From Rhodococcus sp. Z13 (GTDB taxonomy: Bacteria; Actinomycetota; Actinomycetes; Mycobacteriales; Mycobacteriaceae): a DNA stretch of 64,000 nucleotides. The first letter of the stretch is position 1. Each line of letters begins with the position of its first letter. A program made the position numbers and the translations under genes. The notes beneath the pieces are model-generated. The model was given only the letters and a program-made list of their open reading frames with translations, did no database searches and was not told where the DNA came from. Location: contig NZ_CP107551.1 in the NCBI RefSeq assembly GCF_025837095.1, forward strand, positions 1,470,352 through 1,534,351, written 5' to 3'. Shown piece after piece: positions 1 to 8,605 of this stretch.

Positions 1-312
1 GCAGTGCGCATCCTCGCGGGCCGCGTGGATCGCGCCGTGGATGACGAACCCGGCCGGGTTGACCAGCGCGCCGGTGTCGCCGACGGGCATGCCGCGCGGG
101 TCGACCACCACGAGGTTCGACGCGGTGATCTCCTCGAACAACAGCCCGTAGGGGTTGATGAGGAACCGCGGTTCCGGTCCCGGCAGCCGCAGCGAGATGT
201 GCGTGAAGATCAGGTCGGTCATCCCGAAGTGCGCGACCAGCCGGTACACCGCCGCCAGCTCACGGCGCAGCCGCAGTTCCTCGTCGGTGATGGTGGGGAC
301 GGTGCCGGTCAC
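1..312 (-). CDS. Class II aldolase/adducin-family protein (3' part beyond the window)
   Basis: Only the first 104 residues are visible; the reading frame runs off the left edge. The translation opens VTGTVPTITDEELRLR and continues through LVAHFGMTDLIFTHISLRLP, INPYGLLFEEI and VNPAGFVIHGAIHAAREDA, the normal N-terminal half of class II aldolase/adducin proteins; the terminal H-x-A-I-H stretch is where the zinc-binding histidines begin. The GTG start overlaps the stop of the upstream reductase gene (GTGA), so it is the last visible gene of the minus-strand operon. Family members are retro-aldolases, decarboxylases or epimerases on small hydroxy acids; the substrate cannot be told from this fragment. 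Family assignment is firm, function is inference. Confidence 0.85.
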   Translation of the reverse strand, partial: MTGTVPTITDEELRLRRELAAVYRLVAHFGMTDLIFTHISLRLPGPEPRFLINPYGLLFEEITASNLVVVDPRGMPVGDTGALVNPAGFVIHGAIHAAREDAHC

Positions 313-1292
313 AGGTCCAGCACCGCCTTCGACAGCGGGCGGGACACGCACGGGAAGAAGGTCTTTCCTTCCTCGCGCTCCTCGTCGAGGAGGATGTTGT
401 CGCGGTGGTCGATGGTCCCGGACAGCACGCCGACCTCGCAGCTGCCGCAGGTGCCTTCGCGGCACGACCACATCACGTCCGCGCCGGCGCGTTCGAGGGC
501 GTCGAGGACGGATTCGTCCTCCGCGACCTCGACGATCGGGCCGTCGACACCGAGCTGCACCGAGCAGCACGACGAGTCGGCGGGCACCTCGGGAGCCGCG
601 GTGGGTGCGGCCGGGGCGGGGGAGAACGACTCGATGCGCAGCGCCTCGGCAGGCACCAGCTCGGTCAGTTCGGTGAGCATGCGTTCCGGGCCGCACGAGT
701 ACAGCAGCGTCCCCGCCCCGAGCCCGGCGCACAGCGCCGTCAGGTCGAGCCGCGTGCCCTCGGCGGAGGGATACAGGTGCACGGGCACACCGGTCGCGGC
801 GAGGCGGTCGACGAACCGTGCCGGGGCGTCACCGGAGTAGGCGTAGTGCACCGTCGCGCTCACACCGCGCGCGGCGACGGCCTCGATCATCGGCAGCAGC
901 GGGGTGATGCCGATGCCGCCGGCGACGAAGACGTAGGCGGGGGCGTCCTCGAGCGGGAAATGCTGGCGCGGTCCCTGCACGCGCAGGACGTCGCCGGGGC
1001 GCAGCGTGGTGTGTACGTGCGCCGAACCGCCGCGGGAGTCGGCGGCCAGCCGCACCGCGACCGTCCAGTTGCGCAGGTCGTCGGGGTCGCCGCACAGCGA
1101 GTACTGGCGAGTGAGGCCGGGTGCGAGTTCCATGTCGATGTGGGCGCCGGGCTCCCAGGCGGGCAGCGGCTCGCCGGTCGGGTCGGCGAGGGTGACCGAC
1201 AGGATCCCGTCGGCCTCCCAGGCGAGCCCGGTGACGCGGACCGTGCGGGTGCGCTGCGGGCGTTCGGTGGTGTTCTCGAGCAGTGCGGTCAT
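309..1292 (-). CDS. PDR/VanB-type oxidoreductase, electron donor for the adjacent Rieske oxygenase
   Basis: A 327-residue phthalate-dioxygenase-reductase-like protein. The N-terminal half is a ferredoxin-NADP reductase fold with RQYSLCGDP (flavin site) and VAGGIGITPLLPM (nucleotide site). The last ~80 residues are a plant-type [2Fe-2S] domain with SCREGTCGSCEVG and a final cysteine in FFPCVSR, giving C-x4-C-x2-C-x~29-C. It should carry electrons from NAD(P)H to the Rieske protein encoded immediately upstream. The ATG at 1292 is chosen because it overlaps the stop of the Rieske gene (TGATG) and begins MTALLENTT; longer frames have no matching homology. The gene downstream overlaps its own stop, so translation is coupled. 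Confidence 0.93.
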   Translation of the reverse strand: MTALLENTTERPQRTRTVRVTGLAWEADGILSVTLADPTGEPLPAWEPGAHIDMELAPGLTRQYSLCGDPDDLRNWTVAVRLAADSRGGSAHVHTTLRPGDVLRVQGPRQHFPLEDAPAYVFVAGGIGITPLLPMIEAVAARGVSATVHYAYSGDAPARFVDRLAATGVPVHLYPSAEGTRLDLTALCAGLGAGTLLYSCGPERMLTELTELVPAEALRIESFSPAPAAPTAAPEVPADSSCCSVQLGVDGPIVEVAEDESVLDALERAGADVMWSCREGTCGSCEVGVLSGTIDHRDNILLDEEREEGKTFFPCVSRPLSKAVLDL

Positions 1293-2494
1293 CAGTAACC
1301 TGCCTTCTCGGCGACCCGCTTCTGGAACAGTGCGGTGATCTGATCCCAGTGCGAGACGAGGTTGGTCGAGTCGGAGCCGGGGGAGTTCCGGCCGATCTGC
1401 AGGTGGTGCAGCATCGGCATGTCCTGTTCGTTGACGTGCCACAACACCTCGCACAGCTGATCCCGCGTCTCGGCGAAATCGTCCCCGGCAGCGGAGGAGT
1501 CGACGAAGATCGCCATGTGCTCGACGGTGCGGTCGGGGGCCTCGGGGTGGTAACCGATGACCTGGAACCAGTCGGCCTCGAGGAACACCAGGGCGTTGGG
1601 GAAAAGGCAGAAGATGTCCTGCCGCTCGAGACGATCCTCGGGGACGTCGCCGAGCCAGGGCAGCGACTTGGCGGTCTTTTCGGCCTTGCCCGCGGCGCCG
1701 CGCGGGTAACTGCCGCCGATGACGTCCGGCTGCAGCGCCACGTCGTCGACGTCGAGGGAGGCGGTGACCGGTCCGACCTGTGGGTGCACGAACGGCAGGT
1801 GGTAGAAGTCGAGGAAGTTCTCCACCACCAGCTTCCAGTTGGCGTCGACCTCGAACGTGCGCTCACCGGCCAGGTGCAGGCGGGAGAAGTCGATGTGCGA
1901 CCAGCGCTCGAGCAGCGGGGACAGGTGTGCGGTGAAGCTGTCGGCGCTGGCCTGCGGGTCGGTCTCGGTGGCGGACAGGTCGACGAAGATCATGCCGGCC
2001 CAGGTGTGGCTGGCGACCAGCAACAGGCTCAGCCGCTTCGCGACCTCGGGATCGAGCTTCGAGCGACGCTCCCGGGTGTAATACGGTGCGGCGGCGAGGG
2101 TTCCGTCGAGCTTGAACGACCAGCAGTGGTAGGCGCACTGGATGCGGCCCTGCACGACGAGCGGCTTCTCGGTCAGCGCCATGCCGCGGTGCCGGCACGA
2201 GTTGTGGAAGACGCGGATCTGCCCGTCCTCCCCGTGCACGAGCAGCAGCGGCTTGCCGCCGATGGTGACGGGGTGCACCGCACCCGGCTCGGCCACCCAG
2301 TGCGCGTATCCGGCCCACACCCAGCCCGACGAGAAGATGCGTTCCTGTTCGAGGGCGAACTCGTCGGTGCCGGTGTAGGCGCGGGCGGGGACTAGGGCGC
2401 GGCCGGCGGGCAGGTCGGCCAGCGGGCCGTCGACCACGACGTTGCCGGTCGAGGTGGTGGTCCGTTCCGGCAGGGGGAACTGCAGGGTGCTCAT
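1292..2494 (-). CDS. Rieske [2Fe-2S] aromatic-ring/N-demethylase-type oxygenase, alpha subunit
   Basis: A 400-residue oxygenase. The Rieske centre is C100-x-H102 and C120-x2-H123 (NSCRHRGM, IQCAYHCWSF). The mononuclear iron site is NFLDFYHLPFVH near residue 220, matching the D/E-x3-4-YH-x4-H pattern of this family. Overall layout resembles the choline/betaine/carnitine monooxygenase branch and related single-subunit oxygenases more than two-subunit ring dioxygenases, but that is an impression and not a search result. The ATG at 2494 overlaps the preceding stop (ATGA) and the stop overlaps the reductase start. Substrate unknown; sharing an operon with an amino-acid-type importer suggests an amino-acid-like or quaternary-amine substrate (inference). 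Confidence 0.92.
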   Translation of the reverse strand: MSTLQFPLPERTTTSTGNVVVDGPLADLPAGRALVPARAYTGTDEFALEQERIFSSGWVWAGYAHWVAEPGAVHPVTIGGKPLLLVHGEDGQIRVFHNSCRHRGMALTEKPLVVQGRIQCAYHCWSFKLDGTLAAAPYYTRERRSKLDPEVAKRLSLLLVASHTWAGMIFVDLSATETDPQASADSFTAHLSPLLERWSHIDFSRLHLAGERTFEVDANWKLVVENFLDFYHLPFVHPQVGPVTASLDVDDVALQPDVIGGSYPRGAAGKAEKTAKSLPWLGDVPEDRLERQDIFCLFPNALVFLEADWFQVIGYHPEAPDRTVEHMAIFVDSSAAGDDFAETRDQLCEVLWHVNEQDMPMLHHLQIGRNSPGSDSTNLVSHWDQITALFQKRVAEKAGY

Positions 2495-3381
2495 CGGGAC
2501 GCTCCTGTGGTCGTGAGGGTGGAGATGCGGGTGGCGGCGTCGGTGAAACAGGCGAGAGCCCGGTCTCGGAGGGTGAGGGCGTCGGTCCAGCGGTCGGACA
2601 GTTCGACGCCGTCGCGGTCGGTGATGGCGTAGGGGGTGGTGCCGAGTTCGGTGCAGAACATCACCGGGGTGTCGCTGCCCTCGCGGGCGCGGCGCTCGAG
2701 GATCGCGGTGAACGCGCGGGTCCACCAGCCGGTGAACAGGTCCTCCCACTCGCGGTGCTGCGGGAAACCGAGGGGGATCTGTACCTGGCAGCGGGTCGCG
2801 ACGCGGCCCTGGACGGATTCGGCGCGGGCGAACAGGGCCTCGATGTGCCCGTCGATCTCGGGGGTGGGGGTCACCGGGATCTCGCTGCCGGCGACGTAGT
2901 GCGACAGGTCGATCGCCAGGTTCACGGCGGGGTCGAGGTCCCTCAGCAGCCGGGTGGTGCGGCGCATGTCGTCGGTGAGGGTGTTGCGGTGCGTCTCGAG
3001 CTGCATCGCGACGCCCGCGGCCTCGGCGGTGCGGTACCAGCGGTGCACGGTGTCGATCACGACGGCGTCGTCGGGGTCGAAGACACAGCCGCACACGACC
3101 ATCCGGTCGGCGCCGATGGTGTCGGCGTAACGCAGGGCCGCGTCGAGGTCGGTGTCGTCGCGGAGGAAGGCGAAGACCGCCGACTGCAGGCCGCGTTCGC
3201 GGAGCAGGGGTGTGAGGACGTCGGCCTCGGGCTTGCCGCGGGCGCCGAGATCGACGGCGACACCGTCGAAGTCCGCCTCGACGAGCCGGTCGAGCTGCTC
3301 GGGCAGGGTCCACGGGGTACCGCGCCAGGGCAGATCCTCCATGGCCCACAGGGACTGGAACATCTCGAGCCGGATGCTCAT
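2491..3381 (-). CDS. Xylose-isomerase-like TIM-barrel protein (sugar phosphate isomerase/epimerase family)
   Basis: A 296-residue protein starting MSIRLEMFQSLWAMED. It contains the pattern typical of AP-endonuclease-2/IolE/hydroxypyruvate-isomerase-like TIM barrels: LQLETHRN-type strand (AMQLETHRNTLTDD), NLAIDLSHYVAG, and acidic or histidine residues at strand ends that bind a divalent metal. The start at 3381 overlaps the stop of the upstream dehydrogenase by ATGA; a longer frame upstream is not supported. In this operon it probably isomerises or epimerises an intermediate handled by the neighbouring dehydrogenase and aldolase. The specific reaction is not recognisable. Confidence 0.85.
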   Translation of the reverse strand: MSIRLEMFQSLWAMEDLPWRGTPWTLPEQLDRLVEADFDGVAVDLGARGKPEADVLTPLLRERGLQSAVFAFLRDDTDLDAALRYADTIGADRMVVCGCVFDPDDAVVIDTVHRWYRTAEAAGVAMQLETHRNTLTDDMRRTTRLLRDLDPAVNLAIDLSHYVAGSEIPVTPTPEIDGHIEALFARAESVQGRVATRCQVQIPLGFPQHREWEDLFTGWWTRAFTAILERRAREGSDTPVMFCTELGTTPYAITDRDGVELSDRWTDALTLRDRALACFTDAATRISTLTTTGASR

Positions 3382-4343
3382 GCGATCACCTCGTGGGGAT
3401 TCGTGACGGGATGGGACGGGGCGCCGGTGCGGTACCACTCGACGACGTTGAGCGCCTGCATCCGGACGTACTCGCGGGCGGTGCGGTCGGACAGGTACGC
3501 CACGTGCGGGGTCAGCAGGACGTTGGGGTGCTCGGCGAGCCGGTCGCCCGGGGCGGGCGGTTCGACCTCGAGTACGTCGAGGGCGGCGCCGGCCAGGTGC
3601 CCGGAGTCGAGGGCGTCGGCGAGGGCTTCGGAGTCGACGATGGCGCCGCGGGAGACGTTGATCAGCCAGGAGCCGGGCTTCATCGTGGCGAGCAGCGCGG
3701 CGTCGAACAGCTTCTCGGTGGAATCGTCGAGGGGCAGGTGGATCGACACCACGTCGGACCGGGAGACGACCTCGGCGAGCGAGGCGGCGGTGACGCCCTC
3801 CGGCACGTCGCGTCCGCGGCGGTCGAAGCCGAGGACCGTGCCGACCGATCCCGCGGCGAGCGCGGCGACCTCGGAGCCGATCCGGCCGAGGCCGACGAGC
3901 CCGAGGGTGGTGTCGGCGAGACGGCGGGGTGCGTGGGTGGGGCGGTCGAGCCAGCCGCGCCGCCCCGACAGGGCGAAGAAGTCGAGCCGGCGGACAGCGG
4001 CGAGGGTCAGGGCCCAGGTGTGGGTGGCGACCTCGGTGGAGGCGACATCCCCGACCGTGGCCACCCAGACGTCGCGGACGGTGGCCGCGTCGATGTCGAC
4101 GGAGTCGTAGCCGCGCGAGAGCATCGAGACGATGCCCAGCCGGGGGAGGCGGTCGAGGAGCTCGGCGTCGACGGGTGCGTAGCCGACGAGTAGCGCGGAC
4201 GCGTCCGCCGCGGCGGCGGCGATCGTGTCGGGGTCGCGGGTCTCGAGTACACGGACCTCGAAGCCTGCGTCCTCCAGCAGGGCGATGCCCTCGCCGGGGT
4301 CGAGGTCGTCGAGATCGGTGTAGACCGCGATCGGGGATGCCAT
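3378..4343 (-). CDS. D-2-hydroxyacid dehydrogenase, NAD-binding
   Basis: A 321-residue protein of the phosphoglycerate/2-hydroxyacid dehydrogenase family (C-terminal-binding-protein-like). The Rossmann motif is GLVGLGRIGSEVAALA. The catalytic arginine lies in NVSRGAIVDSEALADAL, the acidic partner in LDVLEVEPPAPGDR and the catalytic histidine in LTPHVAYLSDR. Length is normal for the family. It follows the ATPase gene of the importer by 22 bases and its stop overlaps the next start, so it belongs to the same operon. It probably interconverts a 2-oxo acid and a D-2-hydroxy acid in the pathway fed by the importer; the actual substrate is unknown. Confidence 0.9.
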   Translation of the reverse strand: MASPIAVYTDLDDLDPGEGIALLEDAGFEVRVLETRDPDTIAAAAADASALLVGYAPVDAELLDRLPRLGIVSMLSRGYDSVDIDAATVRDVWVATVGDVASTEVATHTWALTLAAVRRLDFFALSGRRGWLDRPTHAPRRLADTTLGLVGLGRIGSEVAALAAGSVGTVLGFDRRGRDVPEGVTAASLAEVVSRSDVVSIHLPLDDSTEKLFDAALLATMKPGSWLINVSRGAIVDSEALADALDSGHLAGAALDVLEVEPPAPGDRLAEHPNVLLTPHVAYLSDRTAREYVRMQALNVVEWYRTGAPSHPVTNPHEVIA

Positions 4344-4365
4344 GAGGTGCTCCGTTCGGGTCGGG

Positions 4366-5136
4366 TCAGTGGATGTGGGACAGGAACTCGCGGGTGCGTT
4401 CGTGCTGCGGCGCGGTGAAGAACTGCTCCGGCGGGGCCTGCTCGACGATCACCCCGTTGGAGAACAGGGCGACCTCGTCGGCGACGCGTCGCGCGAACCG
4501 GGTCTCGTGGGTGACCACGATCATCGTCATGCCCTGCTGGGCAAGGTCTTCCATGACGTAGAGGACCTCGTTGACGAGTTCCGGGTCGAGGGCGGAGGTG
4601 GGTTCGTCGAACAGCATCACCGCCGGGTCGAGGACCAGGGCCCGGGCGATCGCGACGCGCTGCTGCTGGCCGCCGGACAGCTCCGACGGGTAGTGCCGCA
4701 TGCGCTCGGACATGCCGACCCGTTCGAGCATCTGCTCGGCGCGGTGCACGGCCTCGTCCTTCGGGACCCCGTGCACCTCGGTGAGACCGAGGGTGACGTT
4801 GTGGAGGACGTCGAGGTGCGCGAACAGGTTGAACTTCTGGAAGACCATGCCGATGTTCGTGCGTTCGCGGGCGAGCTTGCGCTCGGGCAGTGGCACGGAC
4901 CGTCCGTCGCGTCCGGTCTCGACTCCGATCTCCTTGCCGCGGAGCAGGATGGACCCGGAGTCAGCGGGTTCGAGCAGTGACATCAGGCGCAGGATGGTGG
5001 ACTTGCCGGACCCCGAGGGGCCGAGCACGGCCTTGACCTGACCCTGGTCGATCGAGAAGTCGACGCCCTTGAGGATCTCGTTGCGGCCGTATGTCTTCCG
5101 CAGTCCGATCGTCTCGAGCAGTGCGGTGCCGGTCAT
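4366..5136 (-). CDS. Polar amino acid ABC transporter, ATP-binding protein (GlnQ-like)
   Basis: A 256-residue ABC ATPase. Walker A is [10 protein letters not shown], the signature is [15 protein letters not shown], Walker B is [13 protein letters not shown] and the switch histidine sits in [10 protein letters not shown]. The wording of these motifs is that of the polar amino acid uptake (PAAT) family. The start at 5136 overlaps the stop of the permease gene (ATGA). It powers import with the permease and binding protein encoded immediately upstream. Confidence 0.95.
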   Translation of the reverse strand: MTGTALLETIGLRKTYGRNEILKGVDFSIDQGQVKAVLGPSGSGKSTILRLMSLLEPADSGSILLRGKEIGVETGRDGRSVPLPERKLARERTNIGMVFQKFNLFAHLDVLHNVTLGLTEVHGVPKDEAVHRAEQMLERVGMSERMRHYPSELSGGQQQRVAIARALVLDPAVMLFDEPTSALDPELVNEVLYVMEDLAQQGMTMIVVTHETRFARRVADEVALFSNGVIVEQAPPEQFFTAPQHERTREFLSHIH

Positions 5137-5864
5137 GCTGTCACCGTCTCCTTGGTCGTGCCGGCCGTCGGGGCGGTGGTCACCCCGGACGAGACCCAGC
5201 GGTAGCGGCGCTCCACCAGTGTCTGCACACCCATCAGCGCGGTGACGATGACGAGGTAGTAGACGAGGGCGGCGCTGTAGTACTCCGCGTAGCGGAAGGT
5301 GTTGGACACCCCGACCTGCGCCGTGGTGAGCAGCTCACGCAGGGAGATGACCGAGGCGAGCGAGGTGTACTTGAGCATCGCGATGAACTCGTTGCCCGTG
5401 GGCGGCAGCGCGACCTTGACGGCCTGCGGCAGCACCACTTTCAGCATCACCTTGTGCGGCGGCAGGCCGATGGCGCGGGCTGCGAGGCGCTGGCCGTCGT
5501 CGACGCTGAGCAGCGCCGAGCGCAGGATCTCCGCCATGTAGGCGGCCTCGACCACCGCGAACCCGATGAAGGCCGCGAGGAAGGGGCTGAACCAGTCCTC
5601 CCGCAGGCCGGGGAACAGCTGCGGGCCGGCGTTCCAGATGATCAGCAGCACCAGCAGGGTCGGGATGGCGCGGAAGAACCACACGTAGGCACCGCCGACG
5701 GCGCGGGCGAAACGGTTGTCGCTGATGCGCAGCAGCGCAGCGCCGAAGCCGATCAGGGTGGCGAAGATCATCGACGTCACCGCGAGGGCGATCGAGAGCC
5801 AGGCGCCCTTGAAGAACGCCGAGGACGTCAGCGCGGAGAGGAAGATGTCGAAGTCGAAGGTCAT
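5133..5864 (-). CDS. Polar amino acid ABC transporter, permease
   Basis: A 243-residue inner-membrane permease with several hydrophobic spans. It shows the HisM/GlnP-type loop around EAAYMAEILRSALLSVDDGQ followed by AARAIGLPPHKVM and VLPQAVKVALPPTGNEFIAM, the EAA motif that docks on the ATPase. It lies 4 bases downstream of the binding-protein gene and overlaps the ATPase gene. One permease is present, so the transporter is probably a homodimer. Confidence 0.95.
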   Translation of the reverse strand: MTFDFDIFLSALTSSAFFKGAWLSIALAVTSMIFATLIGFGAALLRISDNRFARAVGGAYVWFFRAIPTLLVLLIIWNAGPQLFPGLREDWFSPFLAAFIGFAVVEAAYMAEILRSALLSVDDGQRLAARAIGLPPHKVMLKVVLPQAVKVALPPTGNEFIAMLKYTSLASVISLRELLTTAQVGVSNTFRYAEYYSAALVYYLVIVTALMGVQTLVERRYRWVSSGVTTAPTAGTTKETVTA

Positions 5865-5868
5865 GGCG

Positions 5869-6702
5869 TCAACCCGTCACGACGCGCGAGGGATCGAGGC
5901 CGTACTCGACGGCGATCTCCTGCAGGGTTCCGTTCTCGACGAGGGTCCTGATCCCGTCGGCGACAGCCGGGCTCAGCGGCGAATCCTTCTTGGTGAACAC
6001 ACCGAACTTCGTGTCGGCGGGGAAGATGTCCGGCACCGCTTCGAGGGCGCCACCGGACTTGTTCACCATCTCGACGACGGCGACGTCGGTCTCGATCAGG
6101 GCGTCGGCCTTGCCGTTGGTGACGGCGGCGACGGTCTCGGCGGTCTTGGGGTAGGCCTGGACGGTGATGCCCGGCAGACCCTGGGCCTCGAGTTCGTCGG
6201 ACAGGGCCTTGATGGTCAGTTCGTTGCTGCCGCCGCCCTGCACGGCGACGGTCTTGCCGGCGAGGTCCTCGGAGCTGGTGATCGAGGTGTCGCCGGAGCG
6301 GACGATCAGGCCGGGGCCGGTCTCGAGGAAGGCGGTGGCGTCGGCGACCTCGAGGCGTTCGGGGCTCATGTACAGCGCGGTCCACAGGATGTCGCAGCGG
6401 CCGGCCTGCAGGCCCGGCATGAGGCCGTCGAAGGCCGTGATCTGCCATTTCGCCTCCACGCCCCACAGTTCGGCGAGGGCCTTGGCGCCGTCGGAGTCGA
6501 ATCCGATGGGGGTGCCGGTGTCGCCCTCGGCGTAGTACTCCATCGGGGGGTACTCGGGGTCGGTGCAGAAGGTGACCTCGCCGGCACGAGCCAATCCGGC
6601 GGGCGCGTTGCCGTCGGCTTCGGTGCCTTCGGATCCGCTTCCGCACGCACTGACCAGCAGGGCGAGGCCGGAGGCGGCTGCGAGCAGTCCTACTTTTCTC
6701 AT
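5869..6702 (-). CDS. Amino acid ABC transporter substrate-binding lipoprotein
   Basis: A 277-residue family-3 solute-binding protein. The N-terminus MRKVGLLAAASGLALLVSAC is a lipoprotein signal with the lipobox cysteine at residue 20. The mature part shows the family core: GEVTFCTDPEYPPMEYY, GFDSDGAKALAELWG, WQITAFDGLMPGLQAGRCD, a second lobe with LAGKTVAVQGGGSNE, and GKADALIETDVAV. It is the first gene of the minus-strand operon, preceded by 248 bases shared with a divergent Lrp regulator. The ligand cannot be named; an amino acid or amino-acid-like compound is likely. Confidence 0.94.
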   Translation of the reverse strand: MRKVGLLAAASGLALLVSACGSGSEGTEADGNAPAGLARAGEVTFCTDPEYPPMEYYAEGDTGTPIGFDSDGAKALAELWGVEAKWQITAFDGLMPGLQAGRCDILWTALYMSPERLEVADATAFLETGPGLIVRSGDTSITSSEDLAGKTVAVQGGGSNELTIKALSDELEAQGLPGITVQAYPKTAETVAAVTNGKADALIETDVAVVEMVNKSGGALEAVPDIFPADTKFGVFTKKDSPLSPAVADGIRTLVENGTLQEIAVEYGLDPSRVVTG

Positions 6703-6950
6703 CGATCAATCTCCTGTCGAGGCGGGGGATGTCGAGCAACGAGATCGGCGCTGGTCTGTGCTCGTTCGGGTGGTTCGAAACATATGGAGTGGGATATGTT
6801 CTGTCCAAGTCCGATTCGGAGCAGTGCACGTCACTCTTTGATTTTCGGGAAACATTTTCTGCCCGGTCGGTTGCCGGATGGTTCATCGAAGAGGAGGTTG
6901 CTGATGATAAGTAAAGTCAGGCTGGACCGGATTTCGTTTGTAAACATCAC
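6703..6950. promoter_or_regulatory. Divergent promoter region between importer operon and Lrp regulator, with an inverted repeat
   Basis: This 248-base gap is visibly more A+T rich than its surroundings and serves two divergent transcripts. It holds the inverted repeat AACATAT-N8-ATATGTT at 6780-6801, whose arms are perfect and whose length suits an Lrp/AsnC dimer. An assignment to the adjacent regulator is inference. No convincing -35/-10 pair was fixed. Confidence 0.5.
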
Positions 6951-7883
6951 ATGACCACGTCCGTAACATTTGCGACATCCGACCTCGATGTCCGAATCGT
7001 CGAGGAACTGCGGATCGACGGACGGATCGGACGCAACGAACTCGCCGCCAAGCTCGGGGTCTCCAGACCCACCATCTCCAAGCGCCTGAACGCGCTGATC
7101 GAGAGCGGTCGCGTGCACGTCGTCGGCATCGTGCACCCCTCCACCATCGGCCTCGACGCGCTCGCCCACGTCGCCATCGCGGTGGACAAACCGGTGCGGC
7201 AGGTGGCGGCGCGGATCGCCGAACTGCACGACGTGCCCTACGTCTCGCTCACCAGCGGCCGCTACCCGCTCATCGCGGAGATCCGCACCGCCGGGGCCGC
7301 ACGCCTGGCAGCCTCCCTCGAACGCATCCGCAGCATCGACGGGGTCCGGGAGACGAACACCCTCGTCTACACCGACCTCATCGTCGACATCGGCCGGCCC
7401 GACAAGGTGCCCGTCACCCACCTCGACCCGCTCGACGTCCGCCTGCTCGGGGTCCTGCAGGACGACGGGCGCGCCTCCTACACGGAACTGGCCGAGGCCG
7501 CCGGCACCTCGCCGGGCACCGCCCGCATCCGCGTCAAGCGCCTGATCGACGACGGGGTGCTGCGCATCGGTGCCCTCACCGGCGGCCAGCACGAGACCGA
7601 GGTCGCGGTGGGATTCGGCATCCGTGCAAGTGGTTCAGCGTCGGATCTGGCGGAGGTGATCAAGGACCTGCCGGGTGTGAACTTCCTCGCCAGCACCATC
7701 GGACGGTTCGACCTGTTGGGTACCGTTCATGCCACGCGCCTCGAGGACGTCGTCTCGTCGCTCGACACCGTCCGCGCGCTCCGTTCCGTGCTCGACCTCG
7801 AGAGCTGGGTCCACTTCCGCACCGTCAAGGAGCGGTACAACAACGTCCCCGTGCTCTCGACCATCCAGGAGGAGAACCCGTGA
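6951..7883 (+). CDS. Double-length Lrp/AsnC-family transcriptional regulator
   Basis: At 310 residues this is twice the usual ~150-residue Lrp. It contains two successive Lrp units. The first has a helix-turn-helix around ELAAKLGVSRPTISKRLNAL, followed by an AsnC-type ligand domain. The second, from about residue 160, has ELAEAAGTSPGTARIRVKRL followed by a second ligand domain (LPGVNFLASTIGRFDLLG). Such tandem proteins are known in actinobacteria. It is divergent from the importer/Rieske operon, which it probably controls in response to the imported compound. Its stop overlaps the next gene's GTG start. Confidence 0.9.
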   Translation: MTTSVTFATSDLDVRIVEELRIDGRIGRNELAAKLGVSRPTISKRLNALIESGRVHVVGIVHPSTIGLDALAHVAIAVDKPVRQVAARIAELHDVPYVSLTSGRYPLIAEIRTAGAARLAASLERIRSIDGVRETNTLVYTDLIVDIGRPDKVPVTHLDPLDVRLLGVLQDDGRASYTELAEAAGTSPGTARIRVKRLIDDGVLRIGALTGGQHETEVAVGFGIRASGSASDLAEVIKDLPGVNFLASTIGRFDLLGTVHATRLEDVVSSLDTVRALRSVLDLESWVHFRTVKERYNNVPVLSTIQEENP

Positions 7884-8536
7884 CCATCGAACTTCCCTGC
7901 GCCGCAATCCCGGTGCGTGGCCGTGTGGACCCCGAGGCGTCGGAGGTCGCGGTGACCGCCCTGCTCCTCGCCGGTGTCGTGACCGGCGGCACCGTGCTGG
8001 TGCGCGACCCGCTGCCCCTCGACGCCGGCGCCGTGCGCCGGATCCGCGCGGACCTCGCGCGCACCTGGGCCTACGTCGTCGCCTCCGCCGACGGGTTGAC
8101 CGCCACCACCCGCTCCACCGCCGGGGAACTGCAGCCCTTCGACGCGACCCTGTCGGCGGACGTGCTGCCGCTCTACGCCGTCGCCGCCACCCGGGCGACC
8201 GACGAGTGCGTGCTGACGGGCTCCGACGGGTCGGCGGCGCAGTGGGCTCCGCTGCTCTCGCAACTGGGGGTGGACGTGCGGGTCGCGGGGGAGAACCTCG
8301 TCGTCACCCCCGGACTCGGTCCGGTCTCCGGGGTGGTCGACCACCACGGAGACGTGCGGGTCGTGCTGGCGGCCCTGCTGGTCGCGCTGCTGCAGCCGGG
8401 GGTGCGGATCGTCGACACCACCCCGCTCGATGTCTTCCCGGGTTTCCTCGACCGGTGGGCCGCGCTGCTCGGGGCCGACGAGTACCTGCTGCCCGGCAGC
8501 GCACTGTTGCCGTCGGACTACGTCGTTCGGTCCTGA
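7880..8536 (+). CDS. Half-size EPSP-synthase-like protein
   Basis: A 218-residue protein whose GTG start overlaps the stop of the Lrp gene (GTGA), so it is translationally coupled. It resembles the EPT/EPSP synthase (AroA) fold: an N-terminal SEVAVTALLLAGVVTGGTV stretch like the start of an AroA domain, and a C-terminal HHGDVRVVLAALLVALLQPG then FPGFLDRWAALLG, comparable with the DHR(M) and FPxF endings of AroA. AroA has about 430 residues in two domains; this protein has roughly one domain's worth, and the usual phosphate- and PEP-binding arginine/lysine motifs are not obvious. Catalytic function is doubtful; a ligand-sensing or pathway role with the regulator is possible. The fold assignment is by eye. 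Confidence 0.6.
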   Translation: MTIELPCAAIPVRGRVDPEASEVAVTALLLAGVVTGGTVLVRDPLPLDAGAVRRIRADLARTWAYVVASADGLTATTRSTAGELQPFDATLSADVLPLYAVAATRATDECVLTGSDGSAAQWAPLLSQLGVDVRVAGENLVVTPGLGPVSGVVDHHGDVRVVLAALLVALLQPGVRIVDTTPLDVFPGFLDRWAALLGADEYLLPGSALLPSDYVVRS

Positions 8537-8605
8537 GCCCCTGGCCCTGAGCCCTACGAAAATCTCCCATTGAGCGGGCGCGTCCATAGCTCGTCTCGCG
8601 GTGGA

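Noticed and set aside
7880-8536. Full EPSP synthase (aroA) assignment
   Set aside because: Only about half the normal length and without the recognisable substrate-binding arginine/lysine motifs; only fold resemblance is claimed.
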